A stretch of DNA of 64,000 nucleotides, taken from positions 1 to 64,000 of the forward strand of contig CAAGDV010000031.1 in the NCBI GenBank assembly GCA_900768755.1. The letters run 5' to 3'. Both the position numbers and the translations under genes were made by a program. Positions 27,148 through 35,824 of the stretch are shown here, in pieces. Positions within the stretch are counted from its first letter, which is position 1. Each line of letters starts with the position of its first letter. The notes beneath the pieces are model-generated. The model saw only the letters and a list, made by a program, of their open reading frames with translations, was not told where the DNA came from and searched no databases. The DNA comes from Lachnospiraceae bacterium. GTDB taxonomy: Bacteria > Bacillota > Clostridia > Lachnospirales > Lachnospiraceae.

Positions 27148-28461
27148 ATGGATACTGCAAAGTACTACGGGCTTATAAACAGAACATATTACAAAAAAAT
27201 GGGCAAAGTATCAAAGGTTGTCGGACTCACCATCGAGTCGGTGGGACCCGACGCAAGCCTTAATGATGTTTGCCATATTTTGATTAAAGGCCAGACGGGC
27301 GGATACATCAATGCAGAAGTCGTGGGCTTTAGGGAGAAAAGAGTTATTCTCATGCCTTTTGAGACAGTTGACGGAATCGGCCCGGGCTGTATTGTTGAGA
27401 ACACCGGACAGAGGCTGTGCGTCAATGTGGGAGAAGGGCTTTTGGGCAAGACGGTTGACGGTCTCGGCAATCCTCTTGACGGGACAAAGCTTGACGAATT
27501 TGAGCGGTATCCTGTTGATGCGCCGGCACCGGACCCGATGAAGAGGGTCATAATTGATACAATTCTTCCCCTGGGCGTCAAAGCCGTGGACGGTCTTATG
27601 ACTATAGGAAAAGGGCAGAGAATCGGTATTTTTGCCGGAAGCGGCGTGGGCAAAAGTACCCTGATGGGAATGTTTGCCCGAAACACAAGAGCGGACATCA
27701 ATGTCATAGCGCTCATAGGAGAGCGTGGCCGTGAGGTCAGGGAATTTATCGAACGCGACCTCGGGGAAGAGGGCATGAAAAGAAGCATAGTGGTTGTCGC
27801 TACATCTGACAAACCCGCACTCATCCGTAAAAAAGCTGCAATGACTGCCACCGCGATTGCCGAGTATTTCAGGGACCGCGGCAGGGATGTGCTGCTTATG
27901 ATGGACTCTCTGACTCGTTTTTCAATGGCGCAGCGCGAGATAGGCCTTGCTACGGGTGAACCGCCCGTTACAAGAGGATATCCTCCGAGCATGTACAGCG
28001 AGATGCCCAAGCTACTGGAGCGCGCGGGAAACAGTGAGAAGGGCTCAATCACGGGGCTTTACACCGTGCTCGTGGACGGCGATGATTTCAACGAGCCGAT
28101 AACAGATACGGCGCGAAGCATTCTTGACGGACATATCATGCTGTCCAGAAAGCTTGCCCACAAAAACCATTATCCTGCGATTGACGTACTGCAGAGTATA
28201 TCGCGATGCATGAGCCAGGTGGCAGGCAAAGAGCAGAAGGCTCTCGCCGGAAAGCTTAAAAACGTCCTGGCGACTTATACAGAGTCGGAGGACCTCATAA
28301 ACATCGGCGCATACAAGCCCGGCAGCAATCCGGATATTGATTATGCGATTAAGAAAATCAATACGGTCAACGGGTATCTGATGCAGGCTACCGATGAGAA
28401 GTACTCTTTTGACGATGAAGTTAAGCTCCTTTCGGAGGTTTTTGCGGACGGGGAAGGCTAG
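27148..28461 (+). CDS. fliI: Flagellar type III export ATPase FliI
   Basis: A 437-aa F1-beta-like ATPase that energises unfolding and export of flagellar substrates. Walker A is AGSGVGKST with K169; Walker B is RDVLLMMDSLTRF; the export-specific signatures GERGREVREFIERDLG and PPVTRGYPPSMYSE are present. It follows fliH and precedes fliJ, its partner in the export gate. Confidence 0.97.
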   Translation: MDTAKYYGLINRTYYKKMGKVSKVVGLTIESVGPDASLNDVCHILIKGQTGGYINAEVVGFREKRVILMPFETVDGIGPGCIVENTGQRLCVNVGEGLLGKTVDGLGNPLDGTKLDEFERYPVDAPAPDPMKRVIIDTILPLGVKAVDGLMTIGKGQRIGIFAGSGVGKSTLMGMFARNTRADINVIALIGERGREVREFIERDLGEEGMKRSIVVVATSDKPALIRKKAAMTATAIAEYFRDRGRDVLLMMDSLTRFSMAQREIGLATGEPPVTRGYPPSMYSEMPKLLERAGNSEKGSITGLYTVLVDGDDFNEPITDTARSILDGHIMLSRKLAHKNHYPAIDVLQSISRCMSQVAGKEQKALAGKLKNVLATYTESEDLINIGAYKPGSNPDIDYAIKKINTVNGYLMQATDEKYSFDDEVKLLSEVFADGEG

Positions 28462-28468
28462 GTGATTT

Positions 28469-28915
28469 ATGGCAAAATTTGTCTATCGCATGCAGAACAT
28501 CCTTGACATCAAATATAAAATGGAGTCGCAGGCCAAATCCCACTACGCCAATATGCGGATCAGGCTCACGACTGAACAGGAGAAGCTGGAACACCTCCTG
28601 GCAGACAAAAAAAGGCTCGAGGACTACTACAGGGAGCTTGCGGGCGGCAGACTCAACGTCAGGGATCTTTTGGACGGCAGAAGGGCGATTGATTACCAGA
28701 AAGAACTTATCAAGGAACAGCTCGTGCAGCTTAAGGTCGCCGAGAAGAATTTTGAGATGGCAAGGGTGAGACTTAATGAGGCCATGAAAGAGAGAAAGAC
28801 ACAGGAGAAGCTGAAGGAACGTGCTTTTTCGGAATTTATGGCTGAGCTGTCCGACCAGGAAAAAAAGGAAATTGATGAGCTTGTGAGCTACAGATACGGC
28901 AGCACGGGCGAGTAG
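28469..28915 (+). CDS. fliJ: Flagellar export chaperone FliJ
   Basis: A 148-aa, almost entirely alpha-helical, highly charged coiled-coil protein (MAKFVYRMQNILDIKYKMES to the end). Size, coiled coil and position right after fliI match FliJ, which is the central stalk of the FliI ring. FliJ proteins are poorly conserved, so the call leans on context. Confidence 0.88.
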   Translation: MAKFVYRMQNILDIKYKMESQAKSHYANMRIRLTTEQEKLEHLLADKKRLEDYYRELAGGRLNVRDLLDGRRAIDYQKELIKEQLVQLKVAEKNFEMARVRLNEAMKERKTQEKLKERAFSEFMAELSDQEKKEIDELVSYRYGSTGE

Positions 28916-28932
28916 GAGAACGAGGTGCATTT

Positions 28933-29691
28933 ATGGCAAAAAAAAACGCAGTGATGAAAGATAACAACGATTATGATGAGGATGAGAAGAAGGGCGGCAA
29001 GACCACGGGGATTATTGCTGCTTTGATTGTGCTTATCTGGATTGTGATATTCGCTCTTTTGATAAAGTTAGACGTGGGAGGCTTCGGAAGTACCGTAATG
29101 TATCCGGTTCTTAAAGACGTGCCGCTCCTTAATAAGATTCTGCCTGCGGGTGTCGGGCATGAGATACTGTCTAATTCAGGCGAGGCGTACACATCACTTG
29201 AACAGGCCGTGGACAGAATTAATGAACTCGAGAGCAAGCTCAAAATGTACGAGACCAATGCCAATGATAATGCGATAACCATTTCCACACTCCGCGCGGA
29301 GCTCGAGAGACTCAAAACATACGAGGAAAATCAAAAAAACTTCGAACAATTGAAAAAAAAGTTTGACGAAGAGGTTGTTTTTACGGCAAATGCACCCGAT
29401 ATATCTGAATATAGGGAGTGGTATGAACAGATGGATCCCGACAACGCCGCCCTGATATATCAGCAGGTGGTTGAACAGATGGCCGTGGATGAAGTGATTC
29501 AGGATCTCGCCAAGACTTATTCATCAATGAAACCCGCCGCCGCCGCGAGGATTTTCGAGGAGATGACGGGCGACATGGAGAAGATAGCAAAGATTCTGAG
29601 CTGCATGAAGACCTCTGAAGCCGCGGATATACTTGCTGCAATGGACAGCACACTTGCAGCCAAGCTTACACTTCTTATATATCCGAATTAG
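28933..29691 (+). CDS. ylxF: MotE/YlxF-like flagellar protein with MgtE-N-type C-terminus
   Basis: A 252-aa protein with a charged cytoplasmic tail, one membrane helix (about residues 25-45), a coiled coil (about 85-145) and a C-terminal domain of MgtE-N/FliG-like repeats (YEQMDPDNAALIYQQV, YSSMKPAAAARIFEEM, LSCMKTSEAADILAAM). Bacillus ylxF also lies between fliJ and fliK, and the related MotE is a chaperone for the stator protein MotC in rhizobia. The role here is inferred from those, possibly as a hook-length or stator accessory factor. Confidence 0.8.
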   Translation: MAKKNAVMKDNNDYDEDEKKGGKTTGIIAALIVLIWIVIFALLIKLDVGGFGSTVMYPVLKDVPLLNKILPAGVGHEILSNSGEAYTSLEQAVDRINELESKLKMYETNANDNAITISTLRAELERLKTYEENQKNFEQLKKKFDEEVVFTANAPDISEYREWYEQMDPDNAALIYQQVVEQMAVDEVIQDLAKTYSSMKPAAAARIFEEMTGDMEKIAKILSCMKTSEAADILAAMDSTLAAKLTLLIYPN

Positions 29692-29727
29692 CGGAAATAC
29701 AACTTAATAGCGAAAGGAGGAATGCAC

Positions 29728-31056
29728 GTGAGAACAGACAATATCACGGCTGTAAAGGACCTTAGCTCACTTTTTGTCAATGTCGGCAATGTCAGAACCG
29801 ATTCAGCTTCGCAGGCTGATAACGGGAAGGGCTTTAAGGCAGTCATGGTATCAAAGGTTTCGGACACTTCGCTTAAGACGGACGACGGACGAAACGGTGT
29901 CTCAAAAAATTCTGCAAGAGATATTCTTACGGCATCACCCGGTACGGCAATCCACAAGTCCGATACGGATGTCGATGAGAACGCCATCTTAGAGGCTGCG
30001 GTCAATATGGTTAACACCATTGCCGAAAAGCTTGACATTACTCCGGATGAACTCGTGGATGTACTGTCGGAGATATCCGCAGAGATTACCGACCTAGCAA
30101 TGCCCGACAGGGCGGCACAGCTTCTTTTAGAGGTCAAGGATGTTGACTCGCTTGACATTGTCACTGATGAAGAACTCGGAAGGCTGCTTACGGACATCAC
30201 GGACGAAATCGGACAGATTATTTCGGAAGTGTCGAAGGAATTCGAGATTGATCCGGAAACCTTGAAAGACATGATAGACGTTAAAGCGGCGGACGTTTTT
30301 TCGGAACATGTAACGCAGGCTGAGGAGACGGTCACATCAATTGTCAGGGATGAGGCAACGGGACGTGAGATTAAGGTCACATTCGATAACGAAAGCGGAC
30401 ACAGAACAGAGGCTGTCAAGACGGAGACGGTGAGTGCGGATGGGACGAATGAGTCTTTGCCGGTGATTGGACGGAAGGAAGAAAGCGGACACGACAACCC
30501 GGATATGTCGCAGGGACAGAACAACGCGGCGCACAACGGCGCAGCAGAGACGCTTTTGTCGGGACTTGCACAGGGCATGGAAACGGCGCAGGGAAGAGAG
30601 ATTACTTTTTCCGGCTCGTACATATCCTACGAGGACATAGTAAAGCAGATGATTGACTCAATCCGCGTCAATGTTACGGCGGACACATCGTCAATGGAGC
30701 TTCAGCTTACACCTGAGAGCCTTGGCAAGATTAACCTGAACGTGGTGACTAAAAACGGCGAGGTGACGGCGACAATAACCGCACAGAATGATACGGTTAA
30801 AGCAGCGATTGAAAGCCAGCTTATCGAGCTTAAGGAGAACCTTAACAACCAGGGACTTAAAGTTTCAAGTGTTGAGGTGACGGTTGCCAACCAGGGATTT
30901 GATTTTAACCGTGAGACTGCGGAACACAACAATCAGGGAAGCAGAAAGAACGGCACGAGATTCAGAGAGATTACGGATTTGCCTGATGAAGAGACTCTGA
31001 CGGATTCGGAAGAGATTCTTATGGCACGCGGAAGCAGCGTAAGCTATCAGGCATAG
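29728..31056 (+). CDS. fliK: Flagellar hook-length control protein FliK
   Basis: A 442-aa protein, acidic and low-complexity for the first 290 residues, with the conserved C-terminal Flg_hook domain (SMELQLTPESLGKINLNVV, TAQNDTVKAAIESQL, NLNNQGLKVSSVEVTV). That domain switches FlhB specificity once the hook is complete. GTG 29728 is preferred over ATG 29722 since AAAGGAGG (29713-29720) ends 1 nt before the ATG but 7 nt before the GTG. Confidence 0.9.
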   Translation: MRTDNITAVKDLSSLFVNVGNVRTDSASQADNGKGFKAVMVSKVSDTSLKTDDGRNGVSKNSARDILTASPGTAIHKSDTDVDENAILEAAVNMVNTIAEKLDITPDELVDVLSEISAEITDLAMPDRAAQLLLEVKDVDSLDIVTDEELGRLLTDITDEIGQIISEVSKEFEIDPETLKDMIDVKAADVFSEHVTQAEETVTSIVRDEATGREIKVTFDNESGHRTEAVKTETVSADGTNESLPVIGRKEESGHDNPDMSQGQNNAAHNGAAETLLSGLAQGMETAQGREITFSGSYISYEDIVKQMIDSIRVNVTADTSSMELQLTPESLGKINLNVVTKNGEVTATITAQNDTVKAAIESQLIELKENLNNQGLKVSSVEVTVANQGFDFNRETAEHNNQGSRKNGTRFREITDLPDEETLTDSEEILMARGSSVSYQA

Positions 31057-31069
31057 AAAGGAAGAGACA

Positions 31070-31531
31070 ATGGCTATATCAGCACAGGTGATTGACGGAA
31101 AAGTGGTTGCGAGCTACACCGCAGATAATTCAACCACTGCCAAGAAGGGTAATGACTCCCTTGACAAAGACGCTTTTTTGCAAATCCTTGTTGCGGAGAT
31201 GCAGTATCAGGATCCGCTTGAGCCTTCATCCAACACGGAATGGGTTTCACAGATGGCATCATTCTCACAGATTGAAGAACTTCAGGGTGTGAGCGATACA
31301 ATTTCAGAACAGAATGCGGCATCGCTTGTCGGTAAGCGCGTTATCATCGCGGCATCCGACGATGTAAGCGGCAATACGCAGTATGTTACGGGAATTGTCC
31401 AGTGCACGGAGAAAAAGTCCGACGGAATGTACATATCGGTTAACGATTATCTCTACAGCATCGACAAACTCTTTTCAGTGGTTGACGAGGAATATTACAA
31501 GGAGCTGATGGCGTCGTCAGAGAACACATAG
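31070..31531 (+). CDS. flgD: Flagellar hook cap / scaffolding protein FlgD
   Basis: A 153-aa protein with the FlgD N-terminal signature LDKDAFLQILVAEMQYQDPLEP followed by NTEWVSQMASFSQIEEL. It caps the growing hook and helps FlgE assemble. The Ig-like C-terminal domain of Gram-negative FlgD is missing, which is normal for short Firmicute forms. Confidence 0.95.
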   Translation: MAISAQVIDGKVVASYTADNSTTAKKGNDSLDKDAFLQILVAEMQYQDPLEPSSNTEWVSQMASFSQIEELQGVSDTISEQNAASLVGKRVIIAASDDVSGNTQYVTGIVQCTEKKSDGMYISVNDYLYSIDKLFSVVDEEYYKELMASSENT

Positions 31532-31547
31532 AAAGGCGCGAAAAGCT

Positions 31548-31928
31548 ATGAATATCAATGATATCAGGTACTCGTCCATAGAACAGGTAACAGGACAGTA
31601 TCTCAATCAAAACACAAAGAAGCCTTCCAATAACACCACAGATATTTCTTTTGACGAAGTCTTAAGACAGAGCTTTGGAATTAAGTTTTCAAAACACGCT
31701 GCACAGAGACTGTCGGACCGCAATATTGCACTTTCGGATGATCAGCTGGACAGGCTGCAGAGAGGCGCAAAGTTAAGCAGTGACAAAGGAATTAAGGAAT
31801 CCCTGGTACTCATGGATGAATACGCATTCATAGTCAACACGGAGAACAACACGGTAATTACAGCCATGGAGCATGGCAGGGAAGGCGAGAACATTTACAC
31901 AAATATTGACGGAGCGGTTCTGGTATAA
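31548..31928 (+). CDS. Conserved flagellar operon protein, TIGR02530 type
   Basis: A 126-aa soluble protein with the family core FSKHAAQRLSDRNIALSDDQLDRLQ and SLVLMDEYAFIVNTENNTVITAM. These proteins occur almost only between flgD and flgE in Firmicute fla/che operons. The biochemical role was not settled to my knowledge. It is 17 nt after flgD; its stop region overlaps a possible internal promoter. Confidence 0.88.
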   Translation: MNINDIRYSSIEQVTGQYLNQNTKKPSNNTTDISFDEVLRQSFGIKFSKHAAQRLSDRNIALSDDQLDRLQRGAKLSSDKGIKESLVLMDEYAFIVNTENNTVITAMEHGREGENIYTNIDGAVLV

Positions 31929-31929
31929 T
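31921..31929 (+). promoter_or_regulatory. Possible internal promoter for flgE
   Basis: TGG followed by perfect TATAAT (31924-31929), an extended -10, at the end of the preceding gene and 86 nt before flgE. TTGACG (31906-31911) is only 12 nt upstream, so no good -35 exists. Extra transcription would fit the need for many FlgE copies. Confidence 0.3.
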
Positions 31930-31949
31930 TCGGACCTTTAGGAGAGTTG

Positions 31950-31977
31950 GTTGTCTTTGACTGCCTGATAAGACAAC
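31950..31977 (+). other. Hairpin in the flgE leader
   Basis: Perfect 8-bp inverted repeat GTTGTCTT/AAGACAAC with a 12-nt loop, inside the 86-nt gap before flgE and without a T run. It may stabilise a processed 5' end or modulate flgE; it does not look like a terminator. Confidence 0.45.
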
Positions 31978-32014
31978 GCAGAACACGCTTCACACATAAC
32001 GGAGGTCGTTCATT

Positions 32015-33340
32015 ATGATGAGATCACTTTACTCTGGTGTTGCAGGTTTGAGAACCCACCAGACAAAGATGGACGTTATCGGTAACAATATCGCTAACGT
32101 TAATACTGTCGGATACAAGTCACAGACGGTTACATTCAGTGATGTTTTGTATCAGACAACACAGAATGCATCGGGAGCCAACGAGCAGACCGGCGCAGGC
32201 GGTACCAATGCAAAACAGATTGGTCTCGGATCAACTGTTTCAGCTATCAATACCAAAATTTCAGAGACCGGCGGATATCAGTCCACCAACAATCCGTTTG
32301 ACCTTATGATCAACGGAGACCAGTTTTTTATCGTTCAGAATAACGGTTCCAATTTCTTTACCAAAGCGGGTAATTTTTCAGTAGATACCAACGGTACCCT
32401 CGTTACATCACAGGGTTATTCCGTAATGGGATGGCTTGCGGATGCGGACGGTGTGATTAATATTGACAATGTCAGCCGTATTAATCTTTATGCACCGGAG
32501 AATAAGTATGCATCCCCGATAGCGACAACTGCGTGTACGGTTTCCGGAAACATCAATAAAGAGGATGAGAGCTTTTCCGTAGCAGGAGGAACGAGGTCGG
32601 TCAATGTTTCGTTCTATGACAGCCTCGGATACAAGTATCAGGCTACCTTCCAGATTGCGCAGGACCCGTCAGACCAGTACTCATATTCGGTATCTGTTTC
32701 AGCAGTCAGCTGCAACGGAAAGATGCTTGCACTTGACGATACCGCGCTTGCAGCGCTTCTTCCGGCTGACACAAAGCTTGTATTTGATGAGGCAACCGGT
32801 ACACTTGATTTGGACAATTCATCTGAGAACGGCGTGCTTACTTTTGCAGCAACGAGCCTCGGAGCAGCTTTGCCGTCGGACATTTCGGTTGATTTTACAA
32901 CACTTACCTGCAGAGGAACAGAGACTTCCGTTGATTCCACAAGAGGAGACCTCGAATACAGAAATGCCGGCCGCGCAGTCGGAACCATGACAGAGGTAAG
33001 CATCGGAAAAGACGGAAAAATATCCGCAACCTATGACAACGGTGACCAGAGAGTAATCGCACAGATTGCCGTTGCAAGCTTCATCAACCCGTCGGGACTT
33101 GAGAAGGTGGGAGATAATCTTTTCCAGGCAACCCTCAACTCAGGTGAATTTAACGGAATCGGAGAGGATATCACTGCCGGCGGCGGATATTTTGCGACCG
33201 GAGTTCTGGAGATGTCAAATGTTGATTTGGCGGCTGAGTTCACCGATATGATTACCACACAGAGAGGATATCAGGCTAACTCAAGAATTATCACCGTGTC
33301 AGACACTATGCTTGAGGAACTGATTAACCTTAAGAGATAA
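32015..33340 (+). CDS. flgE: Flagellar hook protein FlgE
   Basis: A 441-aa axial protein. The N-terminus has MMRSLYSGVAGLRTHQTKMD and GNNIANVNTVGYKSQ; the C-terminus ends with DMITTQRGYQANSRIITVSDTMLEELINLKR, both axial-family D0 signatures. A middle D1/D2 region (GTRSVNVSFYDSLGYKYQ) is that of hook proteins rather than rod. GGAGGT (32001-32006) fits ATG 32015 best. FlgD caps it and FliK sets its length. Confidence 0.96.
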   Translation: MMRSLYSGVAGLRTHQTKMDVIGNNIANVNTVGYKSQTVTFSDVLYQTTQNASGANEQTGAGGTNAKQIGLGSTVSAINTKISETGGYQSTNNPFDLMINGDQFFIVQNNGSNFFTKAGNFSVDTNGTLVTSQGYSVMGWLADADGVINIDNVSRINLYAPENKYASPIATTACTVSGNINKEDESFSVAGGTRSVNVSFYDSLGYKYQATFQIAQDPSDQYSYSVSVSAVSCNGKMLALDDTALAALLPADTKLVFDEATGTLDLDNSSENGVLTFAATSLGAALPSDISVDFTTLTCRGTETSVDSTRGDLEYRNAGRAVGTMTEVSIGKDGKISATYDNGDQRVIAQIAVASFINPSGLEKVGDNLFQATLNSGEFNGIGEDITAGGGYFATGVLEMSNVDLAAEFTDMITTQRGYQANSRIITVSDTMLEELINLKR

Positions 33341-33383
33341 TAGCATCCGGATGTCTGTGACTTTCGGGTGACATTGAATATCT

Positions 33384-33406
33384 GCCCGGCCCTGATGCGG
33401 CCGGGC
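33384..33406 (+). other. GC-rich hairpin between flgE and flbD
   Basis: Perfect 8-bp stem GCCCGGCC/GGCCGGGC with a 7-nt loop, strikingly GC-rich for this region, in the 90-nt flgE-flbD gap. It lacks a T run. It may act as a 3' stabiliser of flgE mRNA or a partial terminator that lowers expression downstream. Confidence 0.5.
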
Positions 33407-33430
33407 GGCATATAGAAACCAGGAGGTTGT

Positions 33431-33628
33431 ATGATTGAACTTACCCGGCTTAACGGAACACAATTTTCACTCAACGCTGATTTGATTGAGATTGTCGAAT
33501 CTACTCCGGATACGGTAATTTCGCTGACCACGGGACGCAAATTTATTGTAAAAGAAAGTAGACAAGAAGTGAAAAATTTAGTATTATCGTATAGAAGGGC
33601 AGTTTTTGCCGAATTATTGAAGATTTAG
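33431..33628 (+). CDS. flbD: Flagellar FlbD family protein
   Basis: A 65-aa protein matching the short FlbD/SwrD family: IELTRLNGTQFSLNADLIE, ETPDTVISLTTGRK-like region and KESRQEV. In Bacillus SwrD raises motor torque and swarming power. Ribosome site AGGAGG immediately precedes ATG 33431. Confidence 0.93.
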   Translation: MIELTRLNGTQFSLNADLIEIVESTPDTVISLTTGRKFIVKESRQEVKNLVLSYRRAVFAELLKI

Positions 33629-33661
33629 TAGATTAACTATACAGACAGGTGGGTATATAAG

Positions 33662-34453
33662 ATGGATCTTGCTACCATAATCGGTCTTGTAATGTGCTTT
33701 GGACTGATGATTTTCGGTATAGTTACCGGTGACGACGGATTTGCCGCCCTCGGAAACTTTGTCCACGCACAGTCCGCTCTCATCACATTGGGTGGTGCGT
33801 TCGGAGCAACCCTGGTATCCAATAAGATGACTGATTTCATCAACGGAGTTAAGGGGATTCTTATTGCAATTAAGGACAAAAAACAAGACCAGACAGAGAC
33901 AATAAAGAAAATTATCGAGCTTTCCAACGTTGCGCGTAAGGAAGGCTTGTTGGCGTTAGAGGAGGCAGCGGGCAATCTTGAGGATCCTTTCATGCAGAAG
34001 GGCGTGCTTCTGATTGTTGACGGTACCGAACCGGATCTTGTGCGTGCCATTCTTGAGACCGAGCTTTCGTGCATTGAACAGCGTCACAAAAAAGTTATCG
34101 GAGTATGGGAGACACTGGCGGCCATGGGTCCTGCATGGGGTATGATTGGTACCCTCATCGGACTCATTAACATGCTTAAGCACCTCGAGGATATTAACCA
34201 GGTAGGTCCTAACATGTCCACAGCCCTCATTACCACAATGTACGGCTCAATGCTTGCCAACTGGATTGCACTTCCGATTGCCAATAAGCTCAGAACCAAC
34301 AACGCACAGGAGATTACGCTGAAGGAAGTTATGATTGAAGGTCTTTTGTCAATTCAGGCAGGAGAGAACCCGAGAGTAATTGAGGAGAAGTTAAAATCCT
34401 TCCTCGCACCTGGCGAGAGAGGCAGATACAACGAAGGAGCCGGAGGTGAGTAA
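33662..34453 (+). CDS. motA: Flagellar stator proton/ion channel subunit MotA
   Basis: A 263-aa membrane protein with four helices and a large cytoplasmic loop. The motifs LGGAFGATLVS, GPAWGMIGTLIGLINML and GSMLANWIALPIANKL carry the conserved prolines of helices 3 and 4. The loop contains charged residues that contact FliG. It is followed by motB 5 nt later. The flbD-motA-motB-fliL order is that of Clostridia. Confidence 0.96.
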   Translation: MDLATIIGLVMCFGLMIFGIVTGDDGFAALGNFVHAQSALITLGGAFGATLVSNKMTDFINGVKGILIAIKDKKQDQTETIKKIIELSNVARKEGLLALEEAAGNLEDPFMQKGVLLIVDGTEPDLVRAILETELSCIEQRHKKVIGVWETLAAMGPAWGMIGTLIGLINMLKHLEDINQVGPNMSTALITTMYGSMLANWIALPIANKLRTNNAQEITLKEVMIEGLLSIQAGENPRVIEEKLKSFLAPGERGRYNEGAGGE

Positions 34454-34458
34454 GCTAT

Positions 34459-35256
34459 ATGGCAAGAAAACGAGAGGATGCACCTGCAAAAACAGACGGA
34501 TGGATGGCCACATTTTCGGATTTGATGAACCTTCTGCTGTGTTTTTTCGTTCTTTTGTTCGCCATGTCGACGGTTGATGCCGAGAAATGGCAGCAGTTAG
34601 TAGCGTCATTTTCATCAAGCCACAGCATACTTAACGAGACGGGCGGTGTAGGCTTGGACGACGGCAACATGATTGCCAGCGGAGCAGCACAGCTTGCCGA
34701 GCTTAACAGCTATTACACATCTCTGGGTATCAAGGAAGATTACAACGAAGAGAATATCAATAATGCTCTGGTGGAGCTCGAGAAGAATGAGATGCAGGAG
34801 TCGGAGCAGATGGGTGAACTGATTGAGCAGATGCTTGAGAACAAAGGACTTGAGACGGAGATTGAGGTCCAGGTTACACAGCATTATGTATGTCTCAACA
34901 TGAAGGGCTCGTTGCTTTTTGAGCTTGGGTCCGCAACGCTTACGGACGAAGCCAAAAAAGTTCTCGCCCAGGCGTCGGAGGTTCTGGCATATTACAAAGA
35001 CAGTCTCATAGAGATTGAAGGACATACGGATAACATTCCGATTAATGCCGGAATTTTTACGAGCAACAATGTGCTTTCATTCTACCGTGCACATGCAGTT
35101 TATGAGTTTTTGGTTAATGAATGCGGACTGTCTCCGGAGATGAAACATTCGGGCAGAGGAGAGTTTGTCCCGGTTGCATCCAATGCAACTGCTGAGGGAC
35201 GCGCACAGAACAGGCGTGTCGAGATAAAGATTTACAACAGCTACAGCAGCAAATAA
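34459..35256 (+). CDS. motB: Flagellar stator peptidoglycan anchor MotB
   Basis: A 265-aa protein with a short cytoplasmic tail, one helix (about residues 17-38) containing the ion-binding Asp21 (WMATFSDLMNLLL), and a C-terminal OmpA-like peptidoglycan-binding domain (IEIEGHTDNIPI, FYRAHAVYEFL, GRAQNRRVEIKI). GGAGGTGA at the end of motA serves as ribosome site. Confidence 0.96.
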   Translation: MARKREDAPAKTDGWMATFSDLMNLLLCFFVLLFAMSTVDAEKWQQLVASFSSSHSILNETGGVGLDDGNMIASGAAQLAELNSYYTSLGIKEDYNEENINNALVELEKNEMQESEQMGELIEQMLENKGLETEIEVQVTQHYVCLNMKGSLLFELGSATLTDEAKKVLAQASEVLAYYKDSLIEIEGHTDNIPINAGIFTSNNVLSFYRAHAVYEFLVNECGLSPEMKHSGRGEFVPVASNATAEGRAQNRRVEIKIYNSYSSK

Positions 35257-35278
35257 TTCAAAGGACAGAGGTGGCTTT

Positions 35279-35785
35279 ATGAAAAAAGGAATGGTTAATA
35301 TTTTGGTGCTTGCACTGGCACTGATAAGCGTTATTCTCAATGTGGTTATCGTGTTTACGTGCGTTCCCGCCATGAAGGAGACATCCAATCTGGTGAACAA
35401 GATTTGCAACCTTGTGGACCTTGATTTGAACGGAAGCACCGGTGAGGATACGGTTCCGATTGAGAACCTCTCTTTTGTGGAGGTTAAGTTTGGCAAGGAT
35501 ACAATGAACCTTGCGCTTGGAAAAGACGGAACAGCGCATTATGCTTCAATCGCGGTTTCCATCGGACTTAACACCAAGCATAAGGATTATACTGCAAAGC
35601 TTCCTGCCGTCACTTCGGCAATGAGCAATATTGCAAGCGAGATAATCACTATTGTCGGCAAACATGAGTTTAACGAACCCAATCTCAAGGAAAACCTCCA
35701 ACGTGAGATTCTCGTAGCGCTCAAAGAGCTTTTTGATTCCGACTGCATCTACACAGTCAGTATCAGCCAGTTTGTTGTCCAGTAA
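35279..35785 (+). CDS. fliL: Flagellar basal body-associated protein FliL
   Basis: A 168-aa single-pass protein (helix about residues 7-28) with an extracytoplasmic stomatin-like domain and the FliL C-terminal layout (LPAVTSAMSNIASEIITIV, LQREILVALKELFDSDCIYTVSISQFVVQ). FliL surrounds the stator and increases torque. It follows motB and precedes fliM. Confidence 0.9.
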   Translation: MKKGMVNILVLALALISVILNVVIVFTCVPAMKETSNLVNKICNLVDLDLNGSTGEDTVPIENLSFVEVKFGKDTMNLALGKDGTAHYASIAVSIGLNTKHKDYTAKLPAVTSAMSNIASEIITIVGKHEFNEPNLKENLQREILVALKELFDSDCIYTVSISQFVVQ

Positions 35786-35824
35786 AGATATACTTACATA
35801 TTTTGATTGAAAGAAGGTGAGGAG

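Noticed and set aside
27189..28052. 287-codon open frame on the - strand over fliI
   Set aside because: Shadow of fliI, whose conserved ATPase motifs occupy the opposite strand.
29688..30623. 311-codon Ser/Val-rich open frame on the - strand
   Set aside because: Shadow of the low-complexity part of fliK; the Ser richness follows from acidic codons on the other strand.
33384..33406. Considered as an operon terminator
   Set aside because: No T run follows and flbD to tsf-side genes continue in the same direction; kept as an unassigned hairpin.
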